Source: Siphonodentalium dalli
Taxonomy: Eukaryota > Mollusca > Scaphopoda > Gadilida > Siphonodentaliidae
DNA: 64,000 nt
Direction: 5' to 3'
Assembly: GCA_032622095.1 (NCBI GenBank)
Contig: CP136067.1
Span: 196,626,052-196,690,051, forward strand
A model generated the notes under the pieces. It did no database searches. It worked only from the letters and a program-made list of their open reading frames with translations, and was not told the origin of the DNA. The position numbers were made by a program, and so were the translations under genes. Every line of letters begins with the position of its first letter. Position 1 is the first letter of the stretch. This document shows positions 1 to 11,054 of this stretch, in pieces.

Positions 1-69
1 ATTTTTACCAATGATTGTGAGTTGAAGTAATTAACTACAGTGTCCTTCCTGTAATGCTAGATACATTCC

Positions 70-735
70 TCAACCCTTCCATGGTGGAAGCTGTGCTGGT
101 GATGCATTAACCCTTTCAGTGCCAAGTCCGATTTTTGTATCAACCCATATACCCTGTGCCAATGCATTCTCTTATATATGCGAGTCGACCATAGGTCGCC
201 TCGCATATATAAGAGAATGCATTGGCCTAACAATTTTTCATCATTTGTTATTATTTTTTACAATTTTTTACAATTTTAATAATTTTTTCTTATATTCTTT
301 AACTCTTTCAGTGCAAGACTTATTTTGTAGGTTTAGTGCCAGGGAATCTTACGTTTTTCATGGGCATCAAAATTATTACTATGAATATACATGGTGATAG
401 TTTTGAGTTATAACATGCCCCTAAGGTTTTATCCAGTTTGTTTTTAAATTCAACCCAAAAAAAAAAAAAAGTTTTTTTTTTTTTAGGGCCCCTGGCACTG
501 AAAGGGTTAAAGATCATGTGCCAGTGCATTCTCTTATATATGCAAGTCTCCCATAAGGAGCCTGCACATATAATAGAATGCACAGGCTTACAATGCCAAG
601 GTATATATTGTTTGGTCAATGTATTCTCTTATATATGCGAGGCTCCCTATGGCAGACTCGCATATATAAAAGAATGCGTTAGATCAGGGTTTTTGCAAAA
701 TTTCAGGAAGCTCTTGTCATGGAAGCTAGGGTTGA
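70..735 (-). mobile_element. TTAA MITE family C, copy C0, interrupted by A1
   Basis: Ends read TCAA-CCCTTCCATGG and TCATGGAAGCTAGGG-TTGA, so both TTAA borders are mutated. Two hairpin modules lie at 530-580 and 616-676. Family orientation is reversed relative to C1. Confidence 0.65.
107..510. mobile_element. TTAA MITE family A, copy A1 (nested in a C element)
   Basis: TTAA-CCCTTTCAGTGCCAAGTC at the left and CCTGGCACTGAAAGGG-TTAA at the right. Contains one complete palindromic hairpin module (169-229). It sits in the TTAA of a family C element; the uninterrupted equivalent reads GCATTAAAGATCATGTGCC (reverse complement of 1620-1645). Termini starting CCC at a TTAA target are typical of piggyBac-derived MITEs. 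Confidence 0.88.
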
Positions 736-938
736 AGGCCAAAAAATGTAAAAGAAATATAGAGTAAATTCTGTTTTTAAATTACAGAAAACACCCTGGA
801 ACACCCACCAAACCCCTCATATATGCTCGGAATTGTTTTTTTATCTGCACCCCCCCCCCCCCTAAAAAGTTAAAACATAAAATTGATTACCCATGAATGT
901 CTTACGTTAACATATCGTTCTGATTAATGTGCCTCTAC

Positions 939-1673
939 TTAACCCTTCCATGACTGGAGCTTCCTGTAGGGAGCCCCATACAGATGGCAGCTTGGTCGTC
1001 TGTGAGGGGCTCCATAAGGGTAGTGTAACACTCCCATGACTGGAGATTCCTGAAACTTTGCAAAAACCCGGTGCCAATGCATTCTCTTATATATTCGCAT
1101 ATATTCGAGAATGAAATGGCCTAACAAGCCTTGAAATAGTGTGTCTGACATTTACAGAATGAGGTCCCTAGAGGGTGAATTTAGTGACACTATCCCGCAC
1201 GGCAGGTTAGCATCATCAAATTCACCCTCTCGGAACCTCATTCTGCTTAGGCCTCAACTGCTATGGGAGACCGAGGATCAGATTGAAGTTGGTGATGTTC
1301 ACTCATTAGTCACCTCGATTGCGCATTTTACATTCTGCAAATTAGGAGATATAGAAACTAAACATTAGGGAAAACTTAACTAAAACATTGTTAATTTGAG
1401 AGAGTAGATACTTCCCAGAAGATTAGGCCCCCAGCAGGTGAATTTAGTGATGCTAGCATGCCGTGCGTGGTAGAGTCACTATATTCGCCCTAGGGGGACC
1501 TCATTCCGCAAATGACAGACACACTATTTCAAGGCTTGTGGCAATCTTTACCTTGACATTGTAAGCCAGTGAATTCTCTTATATATGTGTGGGTTCTTCG
1601 CATATATAAAAGAATGCACTGGCACATGATCTTTAATGCTGGACCAGTGCAGCTCCAGTCATGAAAGGGTTAA
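939..1673 (+). mobile_element. TTAA MITE family C, copy C1, carrying a family D element
   Basis: TTAA-CCCTTCCATGACTGGAGC at the left and GCTCCAGTCATGAAAGGG-TTAA at the right. Hairpin modules are at 1071-1112 (shortened) and 1566-1622. The family D foldback occupies about 1127-1541 between them. Confidence 0.85.
1127..1541. mobile_element. Family D foldback, copy D1 (two internal hairpins)
   Basis: Outer arms CAAGCCTTGAAATAGTGTGT and its complement. Each end holds a hairpin of the type CAGAATGAGGTCCCCAGAGG / TAGTGATGCTA and complement (1157-1250 and 1415-1512), with a ~160-bp spacer. It is inserted in C1; the target duplication could not be resolved. Confidence 0.75.
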
Positions 1674-1702
1674 CATACCCTTTTAATTAATGTTGCCCCT
1701 AC

Positions 1703-1919
1703 TTAACCCTTTCAGTGCCAAGTCCGATTTTTGTATCAACCCATATTTCCTTGTTCATTTTTCAAATTTTTATTGATTATAATAATGTGATACATTGATG
1801 GAAAGAGCTCTTAGAGCTCTTTCCATCAATGTATCACATTATTATAATCAATAAATTTGAAAAATGATCAAGAAAATATGGGTTGATACAAAAATCGGAC
1901 TTGGCACTGAAAGAGTTAA
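1703..1919. mobile_element. TTAA MITE family A, copy A2: near-perfect 217-bp palindrome
   Basis: TTAA-CCCTTTCAGTGCCAAGTC is mirrored by GACTTGGCACTGAAAGAG-TTAA. The two halves remain complementary with only a few mismatches to a centre near GAGCTCTTAGAGCTCTT (about 1806-1822). It lacks the hairpin module found in A1 and A4. Confidence 0.9.
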
Positions 1920-1991
1920 TAGGACAATGGATATTAGTACTATTATAATATTATATCACCTCTAAATATTTCTATCATTTATTTGTTACAG

Positions 1992-2178
1992 CAGAGACAT
2001 CCAAAATGAGAATAAGCGGTGTAAAGCCCGGCCGATGAGACGAGGCAGCGAGTTTGACATGGGAGAAATGATACGCCTCAGTAATGGAACAAACTACGAT
2101 GCGTGTCCACGAAGATACCCGCCGAGACTTTCGGTGGATATTAGTAGTGGAAGGATTAACAGTTGCTCCTTTGTGTAG
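1992..2178 (+). CDS. Possible terminal exon of an unknown gene
   Basis: After a plausible acceptor (TTATTTGTTACAG ending at 1991), one base plus 62 codons run open to a TAG at 2176-2178. The product starts RDIQNENKRCKARPMRRGSE and ends SVDISSGRINSCSFV. The stretch is richer in G+C and CpG than its surroundings and looks conserved in style. The final S-F-V fits a class I PDZ-binding C-terminus, which would suit a membrane or signalling protein, but I do not recognise the family. An AATAAA lies at about 2718. Upstream exons would be to the left of the window. Alternative: chance open frame. Confidence 0.35.
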
Positions 2179-2308
2179 GTATAAGGGATTGCTGTGGTGC
2201 GCGATCTCCGACAAATTGCTCAAGACTTTAACAAAATCTCTGAAAACTCAACGAGTGAGACACACTGACTGTTTAACATAGCCGCAGTTGTGAATTGACA
2301 GGCATGGA

Positions 2309-2372
2309 GGTATGTGTCTTGTGACACAATTGTTTTCCTCTACCAATGAGGTATGTGTCTTGTGACACGATT
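2309..2372. repeat. Short tandem duplication
   Basis: GAGGTATGTGTCTTGTGACA occurs twice about 42 bp apart. Confidence 0.7.
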
Positions 2373-2942
2373 GGTCAGAATTTATTTATCAGCATTACCC
2401 AAGGTACAAACTGGATTGTGCTTCAGCCAAGGAGATATAGCAAGATTGTTCAGCTTTATGTATCAGCGATGGCAAAATGAGAGAAGGGACTGCTCCAGGG
2501 CCAACGAGATGAGTGTGTTGCCTGCGATGTGATTGGTTAGTGTGAGAATTTCAAATTCCCACAACCAACGAATATGTATTTTGTGTGTACATGTATGTAT
2601 ATATCAGCATTGAAAATGGAATACTGTTATGTCAGGTGATATGTATCCTGCTAGCTAATTGGTTAGTTTTTATGTAACAGAATTGCTAAATGGGTGAAAA
2701 GTGAGTTCCTTAGTCAATAAAATATTTTTGTTGTTCACTTCAGTCGGTCAGCAGCAAAGTTTTAACCTCTATAAATGTATGAGAACCATCATGGAATATT
2801 TATTGTGAAAAGCCATGAAAACTTATATCGAAATGGACAAAACTTAAGTTGAATAGCATTCTGTTCAATAGGAATATCCGCTTCAACAGATATCTATGTG
2901 GATTTATTCACTGTTGACCAATTGTACTCAATCAGCAATTTG
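2373..2942. other. Unannotated stretch
   Basis: No gene, repeat family or RNA was recognised between the short duplication and the 18-bp tandem repeat. An AATAAA at about 2718 could serve the possible exon at 1992-2178. Confidence 0.4.
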
Positions 2943-3031
2943 ATATGCTAGGTCCATGTGATCTGCTAGGTCCATGTGACATGCTAGGTCCATGTGATAT
3001 GCTAGGTCCATGTGATATGCTAGGTCCATGC
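2943..3031. repeat. 18-bp tandem repeat, five units
   Basis: Unit TATGCTAGGTCCATGTGA is repeated about five times with single-base changes. The short open frame (MLGPCD)n across it is a by-product of the 18-bp period. Confidence 0.9.
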
Positions 3032-3479
3032 ATAATCAAGCAATTCAGTGATCCTTGGGGTCTTTTTATTCAGCACATGTTGTATACCATGCACATGTTC
3101 AATGCAAACCAGAAGTACTTCATTTTGCTTGTTTTAGAGGCATATGGCTTGAGGAAATCGTCAAAACTAAAATGTCATATAGCACGAATTAGTAATTTTT
3201 ACTTCTAAAATGTTGTATAAAACCATAAAATTATGTTTTCCTCGTCATCTAGGAAACAAATATTTGTAGAATATAAATATATGTATTTCCTGTAAAATTA
3301 GATTTTTGGAAGATACAACATTTTAGAATCCCACAGACGATATTTGATTTTGATTTTGAAATGTCATATACAGTCATCATCAGCAGTCAATCATAGCAAC
3401 TAAAGTGATTAGGTATCTGTGTCTGTATCTGTAGATATTTCAGTGCAGGAACCTTCGAGTTATACATGTAGATGCACTA

Positions 3480-3835
3480 GTGCAGGTGCTAACACGGCCG
3501 AGTAACTTTATAATCCTGGGGTGACTCTAGTAGCGTTCTTTAACGTACACACACACGGGTATGTACAGGGGCCACCATAATTCTCCGAGCCCGATCAGAC
3601 AGCATACTGCACACACGACAACATCCCTAATGAAATTTTGTAATGGGGGGAGTCAGTATTTTGAATTCGGATCTTTATTCAGTGATCTCGAACGAGACTT
3701 TTCAGCCTGACAATCTTGGTGTCTGACCGATTTCTGATTTTTGTCCGAATACCATGACCAGGTTGCGATCCACGGTCCACTAGAACCAGAGACCAGTACG
3801 CCACCTCTCGGCTAATGACTTCCCTATTCATGTAA
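3480..3835 (-). mobile_element. tRNA-derived SINE
   Basis: On the minus strand the 5' end carries an A-box-like TAGCCGAGAGGTGG (about 3805-3822) and a B-box-like GGATCGCAACC (about 3760-3770) at tRNA-like spacing. A body follows that includes TACGTTAAAGAACGCTA, a stretch seen in marine invertebrate SINEs. It ends near CTCGGCCGTGTTAGCACC. Immediately beyond lies a scrap of the hairpin module (3834-3855). Confidence 0.55.
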
Positions 3836-3859
3836 TAAGAGAATGCATTGGCACAGACT

Positions 3860-4246
3860 TTTCGCCAAATTTTGGAAGCTACAAGGGTTAACGGAGAAAT
3901 GAAAGTCACATTATCCAGAGAGAAATTATTTTATTTCGTGGATGACAAAATATTTGAGAGACATGATTGAATCATATAAAAAGAATCCTTTCAATCTTGT
4001 CTCATCTTGACAAAGATGAATCAGATTTACATAAAGCACTCCTCAAATTATGTATATGGCTGTGAATCGTTATAATGAGACCTTTTAATTTCACTCAGTA
4101 GGTCCTCTGTCGAGAAATTTGCATTCCAAATGTCGTGTTATTCTCATTCTTACTCACGAAATGCGACAGATGGAATTACATTGAAAGATATATGACAGTG
4201 CCCAGTATAATTTATCTCTGGATAATGTGACTTTTATTTGTTCACA
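3860..4246. other. Unannotated stretch
   Basis: AT-rich sequence with no recognised gene or repeat. Confidence 0.4.
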
Positions 4247-4514
4247 AGCCATTCCATGACTGGAGCTTCCTGAAATTTGGCAAAAACCCTGTTCCAATGC
4301 ATTTTCATTCTCTTATATACGCGAGTCTCCCATGGGGAGCCTCGCATATATAAGAGAATACATTGGCCTAATAATATTTACCTTCACCTTGTAAGCCAGT
4401 GCATTTTCTTATATATGCAAGGCTCCATATGAGAGACTCGCATATACAAGAGAATACACTGGCACAGGGTCTTTAATGCTGCACCAGCACAGCTCCCGTT
4501 ATGAAAGGGTTCAA
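4247..4514 (+). mobile_element. TTAA MITE family C, copy C2
   Basis: Starts CATTCCATGACTGGAGCTTC (left TTAA lost) and ends ATGAAAGGGTTCAA (right TTAA mutated). Two hairpin modules lie at about 4295-4372 and 4394-4462, joined by GGCCTAATAATATTTACCTT. Confidence 0.75.
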
Positions 4515-4686
4515 GGATCCTACCTGATTTCACTTGTTTTAAACGATAAAACAGATTTCTATTGGCAATTATTATCTTAATAATGAATAATATTGTATCC
4601 ACACAACTTGTATTATAAAAGTGTGGGCTTTAACGATAAGGGTAAATGTGATAGACGTCAGTCCTGATTCTCTATATAGCCCATGT

Positions 4687-4775
4687 TTAATTCTTCCATG
4701 ACTGGAGCTTCCTGAAATTTTTTGAAATCTGACGCCAATGCGTTCTCTTATATATGCGAGTCTCACGTAAGGAGC
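4687..4775 (+). mobile_element. TTAA MITE family C, copy C3 (truncated)
   Basis: TTAA-TTCTTCCATGACTGGAGC to half of a hairpin module. The similarity stops at about 4775. Confidence 0.7.
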
Positions 4776-5585
4776 TCTGCTTTCGTGAAATATACCCTTG
4801 TGCCATCCATAACTTATTTGATAAAAGTTTCTTGATTAAGATGCTTGTTGTGTCTATTTATACAGATAATCAGTGTCAAGGACGCCGGAGCAGTGGGTGC
4901 CCCTCCTTGCCCTCAACCAGGAGGGCAACAGGGGTGAAAGTGTCCTTCAACAGATTCAGAGTTAATTCAGCCTGATCTCTAACTGTATACCGCTCAATTT
5001 TACAAATGTGATGACACATTCAGTGCCATCTTGGGTCGATAGACTATAGCCTACAGAGCACAACATGTGTTGGTTATGGATAATATGAATCATAGGTGAC
5101 ACATAGTGGAAACCACACATGCTGTGCCTCCAATTTGCTTTTTATTGGTGACAACGCTAATAATAATTTATGTAACAGCATGCAATGGCCCCGGTGTAGA
5201 CAACATGACAAATATTGTCATTGATTGTGCAATCTTGTCTGGATTCCGGCCCGCAAGGCCAGCATGATGTAAATGACGTCATGAACCGTGTCATGATGTC
5301 TTCTCTGGTTTTCATTAAGCTGACTAACGAAATTAGTCTAAATGAAACTAATTAATGCCAAAATCACATGGAAATTCTTCAGAAGTTGTGAAGTTGACAA
5401 TTTTATTTTATTCTCGTTGGTCCACTGCCGATATTTGCAATTTAACAATCTCCAAACAGTTGCTAACCGGAAGTCACGTGTCAATTTCACCAAAAAAAAT
5501 GTACACCCCACCAGAATTTGGCTCATCGCTACTGATCGCTATAGAAAATATAGAAACAATGCGGAACTCTTAATTATTTGGTCAG
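4776..5585. other. Unannotated stretch
   Basis: Includes overlapping short open frames on both strands at 5338-5620 with no recognisable protein. No repeat family was identified. Confidence 0.4.
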
Positions 5586-5895
5586 GCCTTAAAATGGTGT
5601 GTCTGTCATTTGCAGAATGAGGTCCTCAGAGGGTGAATTTAGTGATGCTATCCCCCATGGTGGGTTCATGGCGGGATAGCATCACCAAATTCACCCTCTG
5701 GGGACCTCATTCTGCTTAGGCCTTAACTGCTAAGGGAGACTTATGATCAGATTGAAGTTCCCCAGTTGAAGTTTGTGATGTTCACCCATTAGTCACCTCA
5801 ATTATGCATTTTATCTCCTGCAAATATATAGGGGATATAGAAACTTTCCAGAAGGGTAAAAGTATCTAAAAATAATGTTAATTTGAGAGTATAGT
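5586..5895. mobile_element. Family D foldback, copy D2 (right hairpin missing)
   Basis: Left arm GGTGTGTCTGTCATTTGCAG and an intact first hairpin (5615-5715, GAATGAGGTCC ... GGACCTCATTC), then the family spacer up to ATGTTAATTTGAGAG. The copy is cut at the start of a hAT-like end. Confidence 0.7.
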
Positions 5896-6025
5896 AGGGC
5901 TTTGTGAACTGTTTCGAGATTCGGTTCAATTCAAAACCGTTGTGATGATTATGTCTGGTTCGAAACCTTTGATTGGGATTCAGATTTTATAAAACCTTTT
6001 AGTTGGTTCTGCAATATGACCAAAT
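5896..6025. mobile_element. Possible solo left end of a hAT-like element
   Basis: TAGGGCTTTGTGAACTG followed by CGAGATTCGGTTCAATTC resembles the TAGGG termini with subterminal ATTCG repeats of H1-H4. No matching right end was found. Confidence 0.3.
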
Positions 6026-7264
6026 CAAACACCACAGAACTATCATGAATCACTAAATGTAGACGCACAATCCTAGCGATGCCCACACAGAAAAAGTTGG
6101 CATATCTAACCATAACTCAAAATTTTAAATTGGCAGAATTTTTTTTATTGATTGATATATACATTCATTTTATTTTAAGGCAATCAACTATGAAACCATG
6201 TCTTACATAGTGTTCAGAACCAATAGAATCCTCATCTTCCAACACTTTGACATTCATGAATTGAATTAAGTTAATCCTTTTATATTCGGATGTTCCATGA
6301 TGAGTAAAGTTACTTGTTCCCATTCTTTCATTTCTAGGGACATGGTTTCTTTAAACCCAGGTTACTTAGAATAATTTGTTATATATATGAGGATATTTGT
6401 GAGTCATGGTAACTTATTTATGTATTCATGTATGTCTCAATTTAGACTGAATTCTATCTGGCTCATTTATTTGATTCCTTCCAAAAATATCAGTCTCTTC
6501 ATGTGTGTTTAACAGGGCCTTTACATTATACCATCAACATCATGGAATTTCTGGTATACAAACATAACTTCTCTCCTCTGGGTCTGGGCGCGTAAAGTTT
6601 GTAGACAATACCCAGGGCCCGGAACCTATACGTCATAATTTTCTCGAAAATGGCAGCAAGATATCTCACATCGAAGTAGGTATTCATAATATTCTTCACT
6701 TTTACAAATAACTCGGCCAAAAAAGATAGAAAATGAGCTATGTATCAATTTTTGCAAGCTTGATATAAATCCCGTCCCATATAAATAGGACGGTTGAGAT
6801 GATATAAGCGTTCAAGTGACTTCTAGCTGTCAACATTTTTCGAGGTTGTGAACTTTGAACACCAAAATCTCATTAAAAACAGATCTGTTTATTTTTAAGT
6901 ATCCAAGATGAGTTGAGTTAGCTCATTAGTATAATAGATCTAGTCTATTGGAAAATATAGAGAACAAAAAGAAAGTTGAAATTGCCACACATAACATCTT
7001 GCCACCATTTGCATGCTAATTATGACATAGATTCCTGGGCCTGATATCCCACACTAGGAAGGATACTGATATCCCACACCAGGAAGGACACTGGAAACTT
7101 GGTCTAACGGAATGATTGTGTATCCACAGTCTGGGATATTATGAGATGATTGTGTGTGTATACCATGGATATATTTAGATCTGAGTACAACAAACTTCAC
7201 AAGTCAAGCATCAAGATACTATAACATTCTATATTTGTTGTGGCAAAATCTGTAGCTGAACTAC
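6026..7264. other. Unannotated stretch
   Basis: AT-rich; a short minus-strand open frame at 6526-6720 has no recognised domain. A ~20-bp direct repeat (GATATCCCACACCAGGAAGG type) occurs at about 7040-7085. Confidence 0.4.
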
Positions 7265-7394
7265 TACAGTAATGCCCTAAATAATCGACTCCTCAACCAC
7301 AGCAGAATTATGGGTAACTTTTCCGACTAAATCCTGAAAAGTTATCCATAAATCTGCTGTGGTTAAGGAGTCGATTATTTAGGGCATTACTGTA
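7265..7394. mobile_element. TA-target foldback family E, copy E1 (short)
   Basis: TA-CAGTAATGCCCTAAATAAT at the left and its complement ending CATTACTG-TA at the right. Central part deleted; 130 bp. Confidence 0.85.
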
Positions 7395-7538
7395 TTTGTC
7401 GATAAACTCTGCATAACATGCGAGTGATGTTTTGCAGTCAAATTTAATACGGACTATAAAATGGGACATTTCAAGTCTCACTTTCCACCAAGGAATCCAG
7501 TAAGAATTGTTTCACATACCTTGTTTGGAAATAGAACA

Positions 7539-7728
7539 TACAGTAATGCCCTAAGTAATCGACCTCTTAACCAAAGCAGAATTATGGGTAACTTTTCAGG
7601 ATTTAGTCGGAAATATGGCTTGTTGCCATTCATCGGAAAGCTCTCAAGCCATATTTCCGACTAAATCCTGAAAAGTTACCCATAATTCTGCTTTGGTTAA
7701 GAGGTCGATTACTTAGGGCATTACTGTA
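7539..7728. mobile_element. TA-target foldback family E, copy E2
   Basis: Full-length 190-bp near-perfect foldback. Landmarks are CAGTAATGCCCTAAGTAATC, GCAGAATTATGGGTAACTTT, GGAAATATGGCTTGTTGCCA, then the complement. Flanked by TA, as for Tc1/mariner-type MITEs. Confidence 0.9.
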
Positions 7729-9239
7729 GCTGCCTAACTACTCAATATTTTCCTGCCACTCGTATTGAATGTTATAGTCTGTTGGATCTTGAAGTGCGAC
7801 ATTAAATGCTCTCAAATCTAAACCACACAAATGTCCTATGGTCCTGAAGTGAACAGTCAGGTGATAAGCCTAATTTTATTACATGTTATTAACAATGGTG
7901 ATTTCTGTTGAAATTAAGCCTAGAAATTACTGCATCATCACTACAAATTGCATTGTGAAATTTCATAAATAACATAAAATAACTTTTTAATTTCTTCTGA
8001 CAAGAATGGTCTCCCATTTTTTATGGCAAAATGCAATTTCCCTCATGTATAATATTTTCCTTCGAAATACAAAGTTGCAGCTTTAAATTCATGGAGTCAG
8101 GCAGAGTTCGGACTTACTGTCTCAATCGAGAAGTGTGAGTTGTATAGGGAATGTATATATAATTGTGTACATGATTACATGTTGCCATTTTTATTTTTTA
8201 TCTGAGATTATGAATTTGTATAGTTTGATAGCATAAATCCCTTTAAAATGTACTAATTATTTTCATGAATGTCTCATCAATCACCTTCACAGTTATTTTT
8301 AGAACATTCTTATGTGAGTTGGACATTGATAGAATTATGGAGTTAAAGGGACCCAATTCACTCGCAGTGGGTAAATGTAACCCATAGAGAGCCCCACATA
8401 GACTAGAGCAGACGACACTTCGTAGTGCATGCTTCTATCTGTATGAGGCTCACAATGGGTAAATGTGCAAAAAATATAAAAGTCTGTAAAAACCTCACCA
8501 CTGAAAAGAACATGGGGAAACAGATCAGCTTTGTTCTTATATACATTATTAATAGTTCTCCAATAACAAAATATTGCATGTTGAAACTATTGTTATGTAA
8601 ACAAAACTGTTACAGTGATTTGTCAACAAACAAATAATAGAATTAAGTTAGTTGTAGAAATTTCCCCAAGTCAAGTGGAACCTGAAATCAAGACTCGCCC
8701 TTATTTTGTGGTAGTGCCATTACCAGTCTCTTTAAAAAGACGATGATAATCCTAACAGATGTACGTCTCTAGATTTGTCCTCTAAATTTCATTTCTACAA
8801 CAACGCGGCATTCCCAACATGATATAATAAACCATTTCCAAGTATGAAGTGCATTCCTGGCATGGTAAATGTTGTGAGAATCGTACTATTTAGAAATAGT
8901 TACAAATAGAACAAGATGCGAAAGAATAATCAGTCATGATTATCATTGACTGATAAAAACTCGAAGATGATGTCACCTACATTGCGAAGTGATCTGTTAT
9001 GCCATAAACCAATGAAATCATGTGCGTGCTTCGCCATGCTCCAATGAAATGGGGGGAATCCCATAAATTCCGTAACTGATTATGAATGAGATATCCAGAG
9101 ACGTAAATATTGTAAAATTTCCATCTGCTTTTTAAAGAGACTGCCATTACCTAACAAATTTCGTTGCATTCTGGTCTGTATGAAAAAGTTATCATCTGGC
9201 CTCGCCTATAATCATTATGCTATCATACTCATTGATAAG
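7729..9239. other. Unannotated stretch
   Basis: AT-rich sequence without recognised genes or repeat families; scattered short open frames only. Confidence 0.4.
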
Positions 9240-9454
9240 TACAGTAATGCCCTAAGTAATCGACCCCTTAACCACAGCAGAATTATGGGTAACTTTTCAG
9301 GATTTAGTCGGAAATATGGTTTGTTGCCATTCATCGGAAAGCTCTCTGAGAACTTTCCGATGAATGGCAACAAGCCATATTTCCGAGTAAATCCTGAAAA
9401 GTTACCCATAATTCTGCTGTGGTTAAGGGGTTGATTACTTAGGGCATTACTGTA
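9240..9454. mobile_element. TA-target foldback family E, copy E3
   Basis: Full-length foldback, TA-CAGTAATGCCC to GGGCATTACTG-TA, with centre near GAAAGCTCTCTGAGAACTTTC. Confidence 0.9.
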
Positions 9455-9535
9455 TAAACTGACAGGCGGTAACACACGAGTGTGAATCAGTGTATATATC
9501 CTATTTCAAACTCACAATTCTATGTAAGAAAGTTT

Positions 9536-9783
9536 TAATCCTTTCTATACTAAATATTCATTATTAAGTAGTTATCCCATAGGAAATGTTCAGTTAATAA
9601 ATTCAGGTCGTTTGTTGAACATATTATCTGAACATTTCCCTCTAATAAACAGAACTCCTTCTGTACGTGTATTAACTGTTGTCTGCTTATATTACCTGTA
9701 TATCCCTCCAAATCAATAATAGACTATTCCAAAGTACACTTTTTTAACTTGATGAGAGAATACATTTAGTATAGAAAGGGTTT
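9536..9783. mobile_element. Foldback element, family F (TTAA-like)
   Basis: Ends CCTTTCTATACTAAATATTC and ACATTTAGTATAGAAAGGG are inverted; the left is preceded by TTAA. An inner hairpin GGAAATGTTCAG...CTGAACATTTCC lies at 9586-9640. Related fragments occur at 26272-26366, 28904-28997, 49696-49770 and 56142-56690. Confidence 0.55.
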
Positions 9784-9894
9784 GTTTACATGTAGCAGGA
9801 ATTTAAAAAATGGTTATATATGTATATTAGATCATCGTTTATGTTTCAGCCATATGTATAAGAGGAGGTAGACAAAGAAGCAGTCATGCTCACA

Positions 9895-10217
9895 TTAACC
9901 CTTTACCCAACAGAACGGCCCTGTGCCAAAGCATTCTCTTATATATGCGAGTCGACCATAGGTCGCCTCGCATATATAAGAGAATGCATTGGCTTAACAC
10001 ATTAAAAATTAAAAAGATTTTTTTTAGGCCAATGCATTCTCTTATATATAAGAGAATGCATTGGCACAGGGCATAACTGTAACTATCACAATGTGGTCAA
10101 GGAGCCGGTTCCAATGATATCCATATTTGTATGGTTATATTGAGACAGACCGAAGATATTTTAGGCTGTTGAAGCTTTATTTGGCCGGTTTTGGCCGTTT
10201 TGTTAGATAAGGGTTAA
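9895..10217 (+). mobile_element. TTAA MITE family B, copy B1 (second hairpin collapsed)
   Basis: TTAA-CCCTTTACCCAACA at the left. The right end is degenerate (GTTAGATAAGGG-TTAA). First hairpin module is intact (9917-9994). The second is reduced to two fused arms with the loop region gone (10028-10064). Confidence 0.85.
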
Positions 10218-10344
10218 CATAGATCATGCCATGAATCTCTACTTTGTCTAACGGCCGTAGAGATCATATTCCACCAGTACACAACCTGGAAACTTTTTGA
10301 AGTTTTGACAGGGAACCTTATAAAATTGAAAAAATAACACAATT

Positions 10345-10735
10345 TGAGTCTGTCGTTGGCAGAATGAGGTCCCCAGAGGGTGAATTTAGTGATGCTATAT
10401 CCTGCACAGTAGACTAGCATCACCAAATTCGCCCTCCGGGAACTTTATTCTGCTTAGTCCTCAACTGCTATGGGAGACCTAGGACCAGATTAAGTTCCCC
10501 AGTTGAAGTTAATGCATTTTATCTTCTGCAAATTAGGGGATAAAGAAACTGAACAGAAGGGAGAAAGTAACTAAATACAATGTTAATTTGAGACTGTAGA
10601 TACTTCCCAGAAGATGAGGTCCCCAGAGGGTGAATTCAGTGATGCTAGCCCGCTGTGCGGTGTAGTATAACTAAATTCACCCTTTTTTCTTACCTCTGAC
10701 CTTATTCTGCAAAAGTCAGACACACTGTTTCAAAA
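10345..10735. mobile_element. Family D foldback, copy D3
   Basis: Arms TGAGTCTGTCGTTGGCAG and AAGTCAGACACACTGTTTC, with two GAATGAGGTCC-type hairpins at about 10361-10450 and 10612-10715. Same layout as D1. Confidence 0.75.
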
Positions 10736-10835
10736 CGTAAATGCACAACGTAAATGACATAACAGATTTGTCTAAATATTCCTTTATCCTTTGTTAATAT
10801 GCACTCTTGTTTAATTTGGTTCAAGTTGGAGTATG

Positions 10836-11054
10836 TACAGTAATGCCCTAAATAATCGACTCCTTATTAACCACAGCAGAATTATGGGTAACTTTTCAGG
10901 ATTTAGTCGGAAATATGGCTTGTTGCCATTCATCGGAAAGCTTTCACTGAGAGCTTTCCGATGAATGCAACAAGCCATATTTCCAACTAAATCCTGAAAA
11001 GTTACCAATAATTCTGCTGTGGTTAAGGAATCGATTACTTAGGGCATTACTATA
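10836..11054. mobile_element. TA-target foldback family E, copy E4
   Basis: Full-length foldback between TA dinucleotides; centre at AAGCTTTCACTGAGAGCTTTC. Right terminus reads CATTACTATA. Confidence 0.9.

Noticed and set aside
2945-3208. (MLGPCD)n protein
   Set aside because: Direct product of an 18-bp tandem repeat; the reading frame ends in unrelated sequence.
7461-9475. Open frames with NALSNRPLNQSRIMGNFSGF-like products repeated across the window
   Set aside because: They are translations of the family E foldback arms and appear on both strands; not proteins.
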